Shown in pieces: positions 16,733 to 27,572 of a stretch of 64,000 nt of DNA. The position numbers were made by a program, and so were the translations under genes. How positions within the stretch are numbered: position 1 is the first letter of the stretch; every line of letters starts with the position of its first letter. Source of the DNA: Allobosea sp. 47.2.35 (lineage in GTDB: Bacteria; Pseudomonadota; Alphaproteobacteria; Rhizobiales; Beijerinckiaceae); assembly GCF_024655635.1 (NCBI RefSeq), contig NZ_JANLGI010000019.1, forward strand, positions 52,950 to 116,949, written 5' to 3'. The notes under the pieces are model-generated. The model saw nothing but the letters and a program-made list of their open reading frames with translations, did not search any database and was not told the DNA's origin.

Positions 16733-18292
16733 TCACTCGGCCGCCAGAGGCAGCGGAGGACGGTCGAAATCCTCGGGGAAATGGTTGAGCGCGCTCAATA
16801 CCGGCATGGGTGTCAGGCCACCCATCGCGCAGAGCGATGCGTCGGTCATCAGCTTCGAGAGATCGCGCAGCACGGCGATGTTCTTGGGAACCTCGGTGCC
16901 GGCGATGATGCGGTCCATCGTCTCGACGCCGCGCGTCGCGCCGATCCGGCAGGGCGTGCACTTGCCGCAGCTTTCCTTGGCGCAGAATTCGAAGGCGAAG
17001 CGGGCCTGCCTGGCCATGTCGACGCTGTCATCGAACACGACGATGCCGCCATGGCCGAGCATCGCGCGCATGGATGCGAGCGCCTCGTAATCCATCTGCA
17101 CGTCGAGCTGCCCGGCCGTGAGATAGGCGCCGAGCGGCCCGCCGACCTGCACGGCCCGGATCGGCCGGCCCGAGAGGGTACCGCCGCCCATATCCTCGAT
17201 GATCTCGCGGAGCGAGATGCCGAAGGCGAGCTCGATCAGCCCGCCGCGTTTGACATTGCCGCCTAGCTGGATCGGCAGCGTGCCGCGCGAGCGGCCCATG
17301 CCGTAATCCGCATAGGCCTGAGCGCCATGATCGAGAATCCACGGCACGGCCGCGAAGGAGAGCACGTTGTTGACGATGGTCGGCTTGCCGAACAACCCCT
17401 GCAACGCCGGCAGCGGCGGCTTGGCGCGGACGATGGCGCGCTTGCCTTCGAGGCTCTCCAGCAGCGAGGTTTCCTCGCCGCAGATATAGGCGCCGGCCCC
17501 GAGCCTCACTTCCAGATGGAACGCCTGCTGCGAGCCCATCACCGAGGCGCCGATCATCCCGGCGGCCTCGGCCTTCAGGATGGCGCGCTGGAGCGTGCGA
17601 TGGGCGTGCGGGTATTCGGAGCGGAGGTAGATGTAGCCGCGCGTCGCGCCGACCGCGATCGCGGCGATCGTCATGCCCTCGATCACGAGATAGGGGTCGC
17701 CTTCGAACAGCATGCGATCGGCGAAGGTGCCGCTATCGCCCTCGTCGGCATTGCAGACGATATACTTCTGCTCGGCTTTCGCGTCGTGGACGGTCTTCCA
17801 CTTGATGCCGGTCGGGAAACCGGCGCCGCCCCGACCGCGCAGGCCCGATGCCTTCACCGCCTCGACGATCTCGCCGCCGGTGAGGGCAAGCGCCTTCTCC
17901 AGCCCCTTGAAGCCGCCATGGGCGCGGTAATCGGCGATCGAGAGCGGGTCGATGACGCCGACGCGCTCGAAGGTGAGGCGCTGCTGGCGCTTCATCCAGT
18001 CGAGTTCGACGGTCTTGCCGAGGAGCAACGCATGGGCGCCGCCGGAGAGGAAGCCGGTGTCGAATAGCGCGGCGACGTCCTTCGCCGCGATCGGCCCATA
18101 AGCGATCCGGCCCTCGGCCGTCTCGACCTCGACCATCGGCTCCAGCCAGAGCATGCCGCGCGAACCATTGCGGACGATCTCGATGGAAAGCCCGCGCGCC
18201 GCCGCCTCGCTGGCGATGGCCTGCGCGACGGCTTCCGCGCCGACCGACAGGGCGGCGGCGTCGACGGGAACGAAGATGCGGATGGCGCTCAT
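16733..18292 (-). CDS. fdsB: NAD-dependent formate dehydrogenase, beta (flavin) subunit
   Basis: A 519-residue diaphorase subunit related to NuoF/HoxF. It has an N-terminal thioredoxin-like region (about residues 1-100), an NADH/FMN site GRGGAGFPTGIKW, the loop ICGEETSLLESLEGKRA, and a C-terminal [4Fe-4S] motif ESCGKCTPCRIG. It takes electrons from FdsA and reduces NAD+. I place the start at 18292, where the ATG overlaps the fdsG stop codon (ATGA); a longer frame upstream has no family match. Confidence 0.95.
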   Translation of the reverse strand: MSAIRIFVPVDAAALSVGAEAVAQAIASEAAARGLSIEIVRNGSRGMLWLEPMVEVETAEGRIAYGPIAAKDVAALFDTGFLSGGAHALLLGKTVELDWMKRQQRLTFERVGVIDPLSIADYRAHGGFKGLEKALALTGGEIVEAVKASGLRGRGGAGFPTGIKWKTVHDAKAEQKYIVCNADEGDSGTFADRMLFEGDPYLVIEGMTIAAIAVGATRGYIYLRSEYPHAHRTLQRAILKAEAAGMIGASVMGSQQAFHLEVRLGAGAYICGEETSLLESLEGKRAIVRAKPPLPALQGLFGKPTIVNNVLSFAAVPWILDHGAQAYADYGMGRSRGTLPIQLGGNVKRGGLIELAFGISLREIIEDMGGGTLSGRPIRAVQVGGPLGAYLTAGQLDVQMDYEALASMRAMLGHGGIVVFDDSVDMARQARFAFEFCAKESCGKCTPCRIGATRGVETMDRIIAGTEVPKNIAVLRDLSKLMTDASLCAMGGLTPMPVLSALNHFPEDFDRPPLPLAAE

Positions 18293-18765
18293 GAATGCGC
18301 TCTTCCGTGTTGGCAGAGCAAGGCGATGCGGGCGGCATCGACGCGCCCGATCAATTCGCCATCGACCAGGGCGGAGGGCCCGAGCGCGCAATTGCCCAGA
18401 CAATACACCGTTTCGACGATGGCGTCGCCGGCATGGTCGTCGTCGACCGCGATGCCATGCTTGGCGGAGAGTTCATCGACGACCGTTTCGCAGCCCAAGG
18501 CCTGACAGGCCTCGGCCCGGCAGAGCTTGATCGTGCGGGCCGGCTGCGGAGCGGTCTTGAAGTCGTGATAGAAGGAGATCGCGCCATGGACCTCGGCCCG
18601 CGACAGGTTCAGCACCTCGGCGATCAACGGCACGGCCTGCGGATCGACATAGCCGAACTCGTCCTGAAGCGCGTGCAGCATCGGCAGCGTGGCGCCTTCC
18701 AGATGCGCCAGCCCCGCGACGATCATGCGTGCGCTGTCCTGATCCCAGGCCGGGTAACCCGCCAT
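18289..18765 (-). CDS. fdsG: NAD-dependent formate dehydrogenase, gamma subunit
   Basis: A 158-residue NuoE-like subunit with one thioredoxin-fold [2Fe-2S] cluster. The ligands are in CRAEACQALGC and YCLGNCALGP. The N-terminal helical part contains LPMLHALQDEFGYVDPQAVPLIAE, typical of the family. It starts behind a strong ribosome site (GGAGGAAAG) and is the first gene of the operon; 227 bp of regulatory DNA separate it from the LysR gene. It relays electrons towards FdsB within the soluble complex. Confidence 0.95.
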   Translation of the reverse strand: MAGYPAWDQDSARMIVAGLAHLEGATLPMLHALQDEFGYVDPQAVPLIAEVLNLSRAEVHGAISFYHDFKTAPQPARTIKLCRAEACQALGCETVVDELSAKHGIAVDDDHAGDAIVETVYCLGNCALGPSALVDGELIGRVDAARIALLCQHGRAHS

Positions 18766-18854
18766 CTTTCCTCCATAGGCCCGGTTCGCCGGGCGCTCGT
18801 TAAGGGAAGGGTGGTTGAAACTGGAATGATTTCAAATCGTTTCTTTCGAAGGCG

Positions 18855-18873
18855 TGATAGGTTTTAGCTATCA
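18855..18873. promoter_or_regulatory. LysR-type box (ATAG-N7-CTAT) upstream of fdsG
   Basis: A perfect inverted repeat TGATAG / CTATCA with a 7-base spacer, about 90 bp upstream of the fdsG start. ATAG-N7-CTAT is the pattern bound by OxyR-like LysR regulators. A matching box lies at 18980. Between this box and fdsG is another imperfect dyad, TTGAAA (18815-18820) and TTTCAA (18830-18835). The remaining bases of the 18766-18992 gap show no gene. Confidence 0.65.
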
Positions 18874-18979
18874 ACATACGCGATGAGAGGCCGCCATCGC
18901 TTCATGGCCAGTGCGTCACGCCTCGAAAGTTTCGTGTTGGGGTCGTTTTGCGCTGCACAATGCCGCATTGCTTCTACGA

Positions 18980-18998
18980 CGATAGGCGAAGACTATCG
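18980..18998. promoter_or_regulatory. second LysR-type box overlapping the lysR stop codon
   Basis: CGATAG / CTATCG with a 7-base spacer, the same geometry as the box at 18855. It spans the stop codon of the LysR gene and lies about 215 bp upstream of fdsG. Two equal boxes 125 bp apart (about 12 helical turns) would allow DNA looping by a tetrameric LysR protein. Confidence 0.6.
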
Positions 18999-19907
18999 TA
19001 CGATCGGGCGCCGCGGCAGTCCGGCATCGGTCACGGGCTTCGTCATCATCAGGAGGTTGCGCGCCAGCGGTGCCACCGGCTGCCGGTCCGCCACGATCAG
19101 CCCGATCGTGCGCTGGGCCTCCGGCTCGACCAGCGACAGCGCCCTCGTGCCGAGCGGCACGCCGAAGAATTCCAGCAATTGCAGCGAGACGATGCTGGCG
19201 ACGCCCTGGATGCCGGCATGCGAGCAGAGATTGAAGATCGAGTTGGTCTCGATCATCGGCCGGGGCGCGGTGCCGACCGAGCGGAAGATGCCGTCGATGA
19301 TGCGCCGGTTCTGCATGTCGCCGGTGAGCAGGCAGAGCTTCTGCTCGGCCGCTTCCGCCCAGGTGATGGTGTCGCGCGCGCCGAACGGCCCGTCCTCGCG
19401 CGTCAGCAGCACATAGGATTCCTGATAGATCGGCTTGGAGATCACCCGGTCGAGCGGCTCGTTGTCGAGATAGGTCAGCCCGACATCGAGCTCGAAATCG
19501 TCGATGCCCTGCTGGATCTCCTGCGAGGTCAGCGACAGCACGGTCAGCGACACCGCAGGATAGCGCTCCGAGAAGGGCGCGGTGATATGGGCGATCATCG
19601 GCAGCGCGGTCGGGATCGCGCCGAGCCGGATGCGGCCGGAGACGCCCTCGCGCAGTTCGGCGATCGAATCCTTCATCACCTCGGCCTCGGCCAGGATGCG
19701 CCGCGCATGGGCGAGCACGACCTCGCCCTCCTTGGTGAAGCCCTGGAAGCGCCGCCCGCGCTCGACGATCATCACGCCAAGCTCCTCCTCGAGCTGCCCG
19801 ATCGCGGCCGAAAGCGTCGGCTGCGAGACATGGCAGGCCTCGGCCGCGCGGCGGAAATGCTTCTCGCGGGCGAGCGCGTCGAGATAGACCAGCTGGCGAA
19901 TGATCAT
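18993..19907 (-). CDS. LysR-family regulator, probable fds operon regulator
   Basis: A 304-residue LysR-type protein. The N-terminal winged helix (RQLVYLDALAREKHFRRAAEACHVSQPTLS is split over residues 4-33) is followed by a linker helix and an effector domain that begins near residue 90 (GRIRLGAIPT). It resembles the OxyR-like group but has no redox cysteine pair: only one Cys lies in the corresponding LCLLTGDMQ stretch. It lies upstream of fdsG on the same strand, as a separate unit. LysR regulators (FdsR) are known at fds operons in Cupriavidus; formate or a relative as effector is an inference. It could also act on the divergent flavin oxidoreductase. Confidence 0.85.
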   Translation of the reverse strand: MIIRQLVYLDALAREKHFRRAAEACHVSQPTLSAAIGQLEEELGVMIVERGRRFQGFTKEGEVVLAHARRILAEAEVMKDSIAELREGVSGRIRLGAIPTALPMIAHITAPFSERYPAVSLTVLSLTSQEIQQGIDDFELDVGLTYLDNEPLDRVISKPIYQESYVLLTREDGPFGARDTITWAEAAEQKLCLLTGDMQNRRIIDGIFRSVGTAPRPMIETNSIFNLCSHAGIQGVASIVSLQLLEFFGVPLGTRALSLVEPEAQRTIGLIVADRQPVAPLARNLLMMTKPVTDAGLPRRPIVR

Positions 19908-19969
19908 GGCGTCGGCTCAGAGGCGGCCGAGAGCGCCGCGCGCCCGAGCATCGGCAGCTTGCGCGGGCG

Positions 19970-19998
19970 ATGCAAGCGGCGCGGTTGCATTCCTGCAA
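19970..19998. promoter_or_regulatory. possible operator between LysR and LLM oxidoreductase
   Basis: Overlapping dyads: ATGCAA (19970-19975) with TTGCAT (19985-19990), and TTGCA (19985-19989) with TGCAA (19994-19998). Three TGCAA half-sites in a divergent promoter region suggest a protein binding site. The binder is unknown; the sequence does not resemble the ATAG-N7-CTAT boxes. Confidence 0.3.
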
Positions 19999-20116
19999 AC
20001 AGCCTGTTGCTGGCGGGGCAACGCCTGGAGAATTGCGCTGCGGCAATCCCGACCCTAACTCCCGGAGGCCGGGATGGCCGGCAGGCAAAAGGCTGCGTCG
20101 CGGCCTCGGGATGATC

Positions 20117-21148
20117 ATGGCACAGGAACTGGAATTCGGGCTCGACACCTTCGGCGACGTCACTCATGGGGCGGATGGCAAGCCGCTGCCGCATGCGCAG
20201 GTGATCCGCAATCTCGTCGACGAAGCCGTCCTGGCCGACGAGATCGGCATCGATTTCATCGGCGTCGGCGAGCATCATCGTGCTGATTTCGCGGTGTCCT
20301 CGCCGGAGACGGTGCTGGCCGGCATGGCGACACGCACCAGCCGGATCAAGCTCGGCTCGGCCGTGACCGTGCTGAGCTCGGACGATCCGATCCGCGTCTT
20401 CCAGCGCTTCGCGACGGTCGATGCGCTCTCGAACGGGCGGGCCGAGGTCATCCTGGGCCGAGGCTCCTTCACCGAATCCTTCCCGCTCTTCGGTCTCGAC
20501 CTGCGCGACTACGAGAAGCTGTTCGAGGAGAAGCTCGACCTCTTCGCCGGACTGCTGCCGCAGGAACCCCTGACCTGGCAGGGCTCGATCCGCCCGCCGC
20601 TCAAGGACCAGCTCGTCTATCCGCCGGTCGAGAACGGCCCGCTCAAGACCTGGATCGGCGTCGGCGGCAGCCCGGAATCGGTGGTGCGGGCCGTGCGCTA
20701 CGACCTGCCGCTGATGCTCGCCATCATCGGCGGCGATCCGCTGCGCTTCAAGCCGTTCGTGGACCTGTACCACCGCGCCTATGGCCAGATCGGCAAGCCG
20801 GCCAAGCCCGTCGGCGTGCACTCGCCGGGCTATGTCGCGGCGACCGACGAGCAGGCGAAGGAGGAATTCTTCCCGGCCTTCAAGCAGATGCGTGACCGCA
20901 TCGGCGCCGAGCGCGGCTGGCCGCCGATGGGCCGCGACGAGTTCGAGCAGGAGGTCGCGCGCGGCTCGCTCTATCTCGGTTCGCCCGAGACGGTGGCCCG
21001 CAAGATCGCCGCGACAGCCAAGGGGCTGGGCATCGCCCGGTTCCAATTGAAGTACAGCGCCGGGCCGCTGGAGCATGAGAAGGCGATGGAGTGTATCCGG
21101 CTCTATGGCGAGAAGGTCGTGCCGCTGGTGCGGGAGATACTGGCTTGA
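20117..21148 (+). CDS. LLM-class flavin-dependent oxidoreductase
   Basis: A 343-residue luciferase-like (bacterial luciferase/F420 superfamily) protein. The TIM-barrel start ELEFGLDTFGDV, the segment FIGVGEHHRADFAVSSPETVLAGMA, and GRAEVILGRGSF are all typical, and the C-terminal part contains YLGSPETVARKIAATAKGLG. Such enzymes use reduced FMN supplied by a separate reductase to oxygenate small molecules; no reductase gene is adjacent. An ATG two codons earlier (20111) is an equally possible start. It is divergent from the LysR gene, which is a common arrangement. The substrate is unknown. Confidence 0.85.
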   Translation: MAQELEFGLDTFGDVTHGADGKPLPHAQVIRNLVDEAVLADEIGIDFIGVGEHHRADFAVSSPETVLAGMATRTSRIKLGSAVTVLSSDDPIRVFQRFATVDALSNGRAEVILGRGSFTESFPLFGLDLRDYEKLFEEKLDLFAGLLPQEPLTWQGSIRPPLKDQLVYPPVENGPLKTWIGVGGSPESVVRAVRYDLPLMLAIIGGDPLRFKPFVDLYHRAYGQIGKPAKPVGVHSPGYVAATDEQAKEEFFPAFKQMRDRIGAERGWPPMGRDEFEQEVARGSLYLGSPETVARKIAATAKGLGIARFQLKYSAGPLEHEKAMECIRLYGEKVVPLVREILA

Positions 21149-21177
21149 AAGCCTCACACCGTAGCGCTCCGTTCGAG

Positions 21178-21289
21178 GTCATCCCGGGCGGAGCGCAGCG
21201 GAGACCCGGGATCCATGCCGGAACCTTCTTCGGAAGCGCTCCGGAATGGATCCCGGATCGGCGCGGCTACGCCGCTTGTCCGGGATGAC
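21178..21289. repeat. palindromic intergenic element, GTCATCCCGG type
   Basis: Outer arms GTCATCCCGG (21178-21187) and CCGGGATGAC (21280-21289), with inner arms around CCGGGATCCAT (21206-21216) and ATGGATCCCGG (21246-21256). It lies between the convergent LLM oxidoreductase and bkdR. It belongs to the same class as the elements at 4309 and 9896 and may serve as a bidirectional transcription stop. Confidence 0.75.
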
Positions 21290-21315
21290 CGCGCGGGTGG
21301 TTGAGGTTGGAGCGC

Positions 21316-21810
21316 TCAGGGTGCCTTCAGCGGATCGACCGACAGCGTCCGCTTCAGCGCCCTCAAGCCGAACGTCGTCCGCGTCTGCCGGACGCCGGGA
21401 ATGCGGTAGATCGTGCCGCGTAGGAAGCGCTCGTAATGGTCGGTGCCGCTGACCACCACCTTGGCGAGATAGTCGTATTCGCCAGTGACCAGATGCGCCT
21501 CGACCACCTCCGGCGCCCGGCTCAGCGCCTCGCCGCACTGGTCCAGAACCTGATCGTCATGCTTGTCGAGCGTGATCTCGACGAAGACGATATTGTTGTA
21601 GCCGAGCGCCTTGTGGTCGAGCAGCGCGACATATTTCTCGATCGCGCCGGACTCCTCCAATCGCTTCACTCGTGTCCAGCACGGGGAGGGTGAAAGCCCG
21701 ACCTTCTCGGCCAGCGCCTGCGTCGTCAATCGCCCGTCATCCCGCAACGCAGCGAGAATCTTGCGATCGATCAGATCGAGAGCAGGACCATTCTGGCTCT
21801 TTTTGTTCAT
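21316..21810 (-). CDS. bkdR: Lrp/AsnC-family regulator BkdR
   Basis: A 164-residue Lrp-type regulator: helix-turn-helix in LTTQALAEKVGLSPSPCWTRVKRLEE and a C-terminal RAM ligand-binding domain (VFVEITLDKHDDQVLDQ, VTGEYDYLAKVVV, GVRQTRTTF). The start at 21810 gives the usual Lrp length; an in-frame upstream extension has no family match. It is divergent from the branched-chain 2-oxoacid dehydrogenase operon, exactly the position of bkdR in Pseudomonas, where the protein activates bkd in response to branched-chain amino acids. The name rests on that context plus family. Confidence 0.85.
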   Translation of the reverse strand: MNKKSQNGPALDLIDRKILAALRDDGRLTTQALAEKVGLSPSPCWTRVKRLEESGAIEKYVALLDHKALGYNNIVFVEITLDKHDDQVLDQCGEALSRAPEVVEAHLVTGEYDYLAKVVVSGTDHYERFLRGTIYRIPGVRQTRTTFGLRALKRTLSVDPLKAP

Positions 21811-21838
21811 CGGGAAATCATTCTGGATATATCGGATA

Positions 21839-21859
21839 AGGCAGATGTTTCTTCTGCCT
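21839..21859. promoter_or_regulatory. inverted repeat between bkdR and bkd operon
   Basis: AGGCAGA (21839-21845) and TCTGCCT (21853-21859), a perfect 7-bp dyad with a 7-base spacer, 29 bp upstream of bkdR in an AT-rich patch. It is a candidate BkdR (Lrp-type) site. The remainder of the 228-bp divergent region shows no other feature I can support. Confidence 0.45.
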
Positions 21860-21912
21860 GATTTCGCCCTTGCCGGCAAATTCGGAATGAACCTCCGAAC
21901 CGTCCCCGCTAG

Positions 21913-23298
<1,386 letters not shown>

Positions 23299-23302
23299 CG
23301 CG

Positions 23303-24318
<1,016 letters not shown>

Positions 24319-24319
<1 letters not shown>

Positions 24320-25617
24320 TGGCCGAGCGCATCATCAAGCTGCCGGATGTCGGCGAAGGCATCGCGGAAGCGGAACTCGTCGAGTGGCACGTCAAGGTCG
24401 GCGACATCGTCCGCGAGGACGATCTGCTCGCCGCCGTGATGACGGACAAGGCGACGGTGGAGATTCCCTCGCCGGTCGAGGGCGAGGTCACCTGGGTCGG
24501 TGCCGAGGTCGGCGACACCGTCGCGATCGGCTCGGCCATCGTGAAGCTGAAGGTCGCGGGCGAAGGTGCCGCGGCTGAGGAACCTACAGAGGAAGCGCTG
24601 GCCGAAAAGCCGGCGCCGGCTCCCGCCGCGCCGCCCAAGGCCGAAAAGCCTGCCGCGCCGGCTGCTCCTGCCAAGCTGGCCGTGTCGCCTCCGCCGCCGA
24701 AGCCGGCGCGTGCCGACGCTGCTCCCGCCCAGCGCCGTGCGCCGGGCGAGAAGCCGCTCGCTTCGCCGGCCGTGCGCCTGAAGGCCCGCGAGGCAGGGAT
24801 CGACCTGCGCCAGGTCCAGGGCACGGGCCCCGCCGGCCGCATCACGCATCAAGATATCGACGCCTTCCTGCTGCGCGGCCCGGAGCCGACCCGTGGCGGC
24901 GGGCTCGTCGAGCAGAGCGCCGTCACCGAGGTCAAGGTCGTCGGCCTGCGCCGCCGCATCGCCGAGAAGATGGCGCTGTCGAAGTCGCGCATCCCGCACA
25001 TCACCATCGTCGAGGAGATCAACGTCTCGCCGCTGGAGGACCTGCGCGCGACGCTCAACAAGAAGCCGACGCCGGAGCGGCCGAAGCTGACGCTGCTGCC
25101 CTTCCTGATGCGCGCCATGGTCAAGGCGCTCGCCGAGCAGCCGGCGCTGAACGCGCTCTATGACGACGATGCCGGGATCGTGCGCCAGCATGCCGCGATC
25201 AATATCGGCATCGCCACGCAGACGCCGACCGGCCTGATCGTGCCGGTGGTCAAGCATGCCGAGGCGCGAGACCTCTGGGGTTGCGGGATCGAACTCGCCC
25301 GCCTCGCCGAGCGCGGCCGCGACGGCACCGCGACGCGCGACGAATTGACCGGCTCGACCATCACCATCACCTCGCTCGGCGCGCTCGGCGGCATCGCGAC
25401 GACGCCGGTGATCAACTATCCGGAAGTCGCCATCGTCGGCGTCAACAAGATGGTCGTGCGCCCGGTCTGGGACGGCACCACCTTCGTGCCGCGCAAGATG
25501 ATGAACCTCTCCTCCAGCTTCGACCACCGCGTCATCGATGGCTGGGACGCCGCCGTCTTCGTGCAGCGGCTGAAGGAGCTGCTGGAGAACCCGGCCACGC
25601 TCTTCGTGGATATGTGA
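24319..25617 (+). CDS. bkdB: branched-chain 2-oxoacid dehydrogenase E2 (lipoyl acyltransferase)
   Basis: A 432-residue dihydrolipoamide acyltransferase. One lipoyl domain is at residues 1-80, with the lipoylated lysine in [11 protein letters not shown]. An Ala/Pro-rich linker (about 88-145) leads to a peripheral-subunit-binding domain ([19 protein letters not shown], about 150-185) and then the catalytic domain (about 205-432) ending with [15 protein letters not shown], which contains the active-site His and Asp. It forms the core of the complex and passes acyl groups to CoA. The gene is 10 bases from lpd. Confidence 0.95.
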
Positions 25618-25627
25618 GGAGCGTGCC

Positions 25628-27025
25628 ATGACCGAAATCACCTGCAAGCTCCTCGTCATCGGCGCTGGCCCCGGCGGCTATGTCTGCGCCATCCGCGCCG
25701 GCCAGCTCGGCATCGACACCGTCATCGTCGAGAGCACCAAGCTCGGCGGCTCCTGCCTCAATGTCGGCTGCATCCCTTCCAAGGCGATGATCCATGTCGC
25801 CGAGGAGTTCGAGAAGGCGGCGGAAGCCGCCGCCGGCAAGACGCCCTTCGGCCTGACCGCGGCCGAGCCGAAGCTCGACCTGAAACAGGCCGTGGCCTGG
25901 AAGGACGGCATCGTCCAGCGCCTCAACAACGGCGTCGCCGGCCTGCTGCGCAAGGCCAAGGTCAAGATCGTCCATGGCAAGGCCCGCTTCCGCGACGGCA
26001 AGACGGTCGTCGTCGAGACCGAGACCGGTCCGAAGACGATCCAGGCCGAGGCCATCGTCATCGCGACCGGCTCCGCCCCGGTCGAATTGTCCTTCCTGCC
26101 CTTCGGCGGGAACGTGATCTCTTCGACCGGTGCGCTGGCTCTGACCGAAGTGCCGAAGCGTCTCGTCGTGGTCGGCGGCGGCTATATCGGGTTGGAGCTC
26201 GGCACCGCCTTCGCCAAGCTCGGTGCAAAGGTCACGGTCGTCGAGGCGCAGGACAAGATCCTGCCGCTCTACGATGCGGAACTGACCGGCCCGATCTCCA
26301 AGCGCTTGACCGCGCTCGGCGTCGAGGTGCTGCTAGGGGCCAAGGCGCTCGGGCCTACGCCCAAGGGCGACGGCCTGCGCATCGAGACGGCCGATGGCAA
26401 GGAGCGCAGCCTGCCCGCCGACAAGATCCTGGTCACGGTCGGCCGCAAGCCGGTCACCGACGGTCTCGGGCTTGAGAACCTCGTGCTCGACATGGATGGG
26501 CGCTTCATCCGCATCGGCGAGCGTTGCGAGACCGCGATGCGCGGCATCTACGCCATCGGCGACGTCACCGGCGAGCCGATGCTGGCCCATCGCGCCATGG
26601 CGCAGGGCGAGATGGTGGCGGAGATCGTCGCCGGCCTGCCGCGCGCCTGGGACAAGCGCGGCATCGCGGCGATCTGCTTCACCGATCCCGAGATCGTCTC
26701 GGTCGGCCTCTCGCCCGATGAAGCCAAGCGCGCCGACCACGAGCTGAAGATCGGCCAGTTCCCCTTCGCCGCCAATGGCCGGGCCATGACCCGCCATGGC
26801 GAGGCCGGCTTCGTGCGCGTCGTCGCTCAGGCCGGCAGCGAACTGGTGCTCGGCATCCAGGCGGTAGGGCAGGGCGTCTCGGAATTGTCGGCGGCCTTTG
26901 GCCTCGCCATCGAGATGGGCGCGACACTGCAGGACATCGCCGGCACGATCCACGCCCATCCCACGTTGGGCGAGGCCTTCCCGGAGGCCGCGATGAAGGC
27001 GCTGGGCCACGCGCTGCACATCTGA
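25628..27025 (+). CDS. lpdA: dihydrolipoamide dehydrogenase (E3)
   Basis: A 465-residue flavoprotein that reoxidises the lipoyl group of E2 with NAD+. It has the FAD-binding GAGPGGYVCAIRAGQLG, the redox-active disulfide in GGSCLNVGCIPSKA, an NAD site VVGGGYIGLELGTAFAKLG, and the C-terminal His-Glu pair in IHAHPTLGEAFPEA. It closes the bkd operon, so it probably serves this complex (Lpd-Val type). A conserved dyad follows its stop codon. Confidence 0.95.
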   Translation: MTEITCKLLVIGAGPGGYVCAIRAGQLGIDTVIVESTKLGGSCLNVGCIPSKAMIHVAEEFEKAAEAAAGKTPFGLTAAEPKLDLKQAVAWKDGIVQRLNNGVAGLLRKAKVKIVHGKARFRDGKTVVVETETGPKTIQAEAIVIATGSAPVELSFLPFGGNVISSTGALALTEVPKRLVVVGGGYIGLELGTAFAKLGAKVTVVEAQDKILPLYDAELTGPISKRLTALGVEVLLGAKALGPTPKGDGLRIETADGKERSLPADKILVTVGRKPVTDGLGLENLVLDMDGRFIRIGERCETAMRGIYAIGDVTGEPMLAHRAMAQGEMVAEIVAGLPRAWDKRGIAAICFTDPEIVSVGLSPDEAKRADHELKIGQFPFAANGRAMTRHGEAGFVRVVAQAGSELVLGIQAVGQGVSELSAAFGLAIEMGATLQDIAGTIHAHPTLGEAFPEAAMKALGHALHI

Positions 27026-27062
27026 GGCTGCCCGCGACCGATCCGCGCAGGCAGTCGGCTAT

Positions 27063-27092
27063 GATGCATACAATCTTGACATTGTCTGCATC
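27063..27092. promoter_or_regulatory. long interrupted palindrome, probable GntR-type operator
   Basis: GATGCATACAAT (27063-27074) and ATTGTCTGCATC (27081-27092) form 12-bp arms with one mismatch around the 6-base spacer CTTGAC. Together with the following base the spacer holds TTGACA, a -35 consensus, so a bound protein would block a promoter reading into the DUF983 gene at 27150. The half-site GCATACAAT is identical to the one at 2568 next to the GntR/FCD gene. Confidence 0.6.
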
Positions 27093-27149
27093 GAGGGCGA
27101 TCTGAGGGGCGACGCCGAATGAACGGCGCCGTCCTGAGGAGATAATTCC

Positions 27150-27557
27150 ATGTCCGGCGAGCACTGGCCGCCACTCTCTCCGCTCAAGACCGGCCTGCGC
27201 GGCCGCTGCCCGCGCTGCGGGCAGGGCAAGATGTTCGAGGGCTTCCTGAAGCTGAAGCCGAAATGCGAGAATTGCGGCCTGGATTATGCTTTCGCCGATC
27301 CCGCGGATGGCCCGGCCTTCTTCGTGATGATGTTCCTCTGCATCCCGGCGGTGGCGTTTCCGCTCTGGCTGGAGCTGGCCTACAACCCGCCGACCTGGGT
27401 GCATCTGGTCACGACGCTGCCGCTGATCCTGCTGACCTGCATCCCGCCCTTGCAGCCGCTCAAGGGCTGGCTGATCGCCTCGCAATATTTCCACAAGGCC
27501 GAGGAAGGCCGGCTCGCGCGTCCGACGCCGCAGGATAAGCCGGTCACCTCGAACTGA
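27150..27557 (+). CDS. DUF983-family membrane protein with zinc ribbon
   Basis: A 135-residue protein. An N-terminal zinc-ribbon of two CxxC knuckles (CPRCGQGKMF near residue 21 and CENCGLDY near 39) is followed by two membrane helices (about 56-75 and 82-101) and a short cytoplasmic tail. DUF983 proteins are widespread in alphaproteobacteria, and their function is not established. It follows the bkd operon by 124 bp, with an operator-like palindrome between, so it is probably transcribed on its own. Confidence 0.88.
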   Translation: MSGEHWPPLSPLKTGLRGRCPRCGQGKMFEGFLKLKPKCENCGLDYAFADPADGPAFFVMMFLCIPAVAFPLWLELAYNPPTWVHLVTTLPLILLTCIPPLQPLKGWLIASQYFHKAEEGRLARPTPQDKPVTSN

Positions 27558-27572
27558 CGCTGTCGGGCGCGC

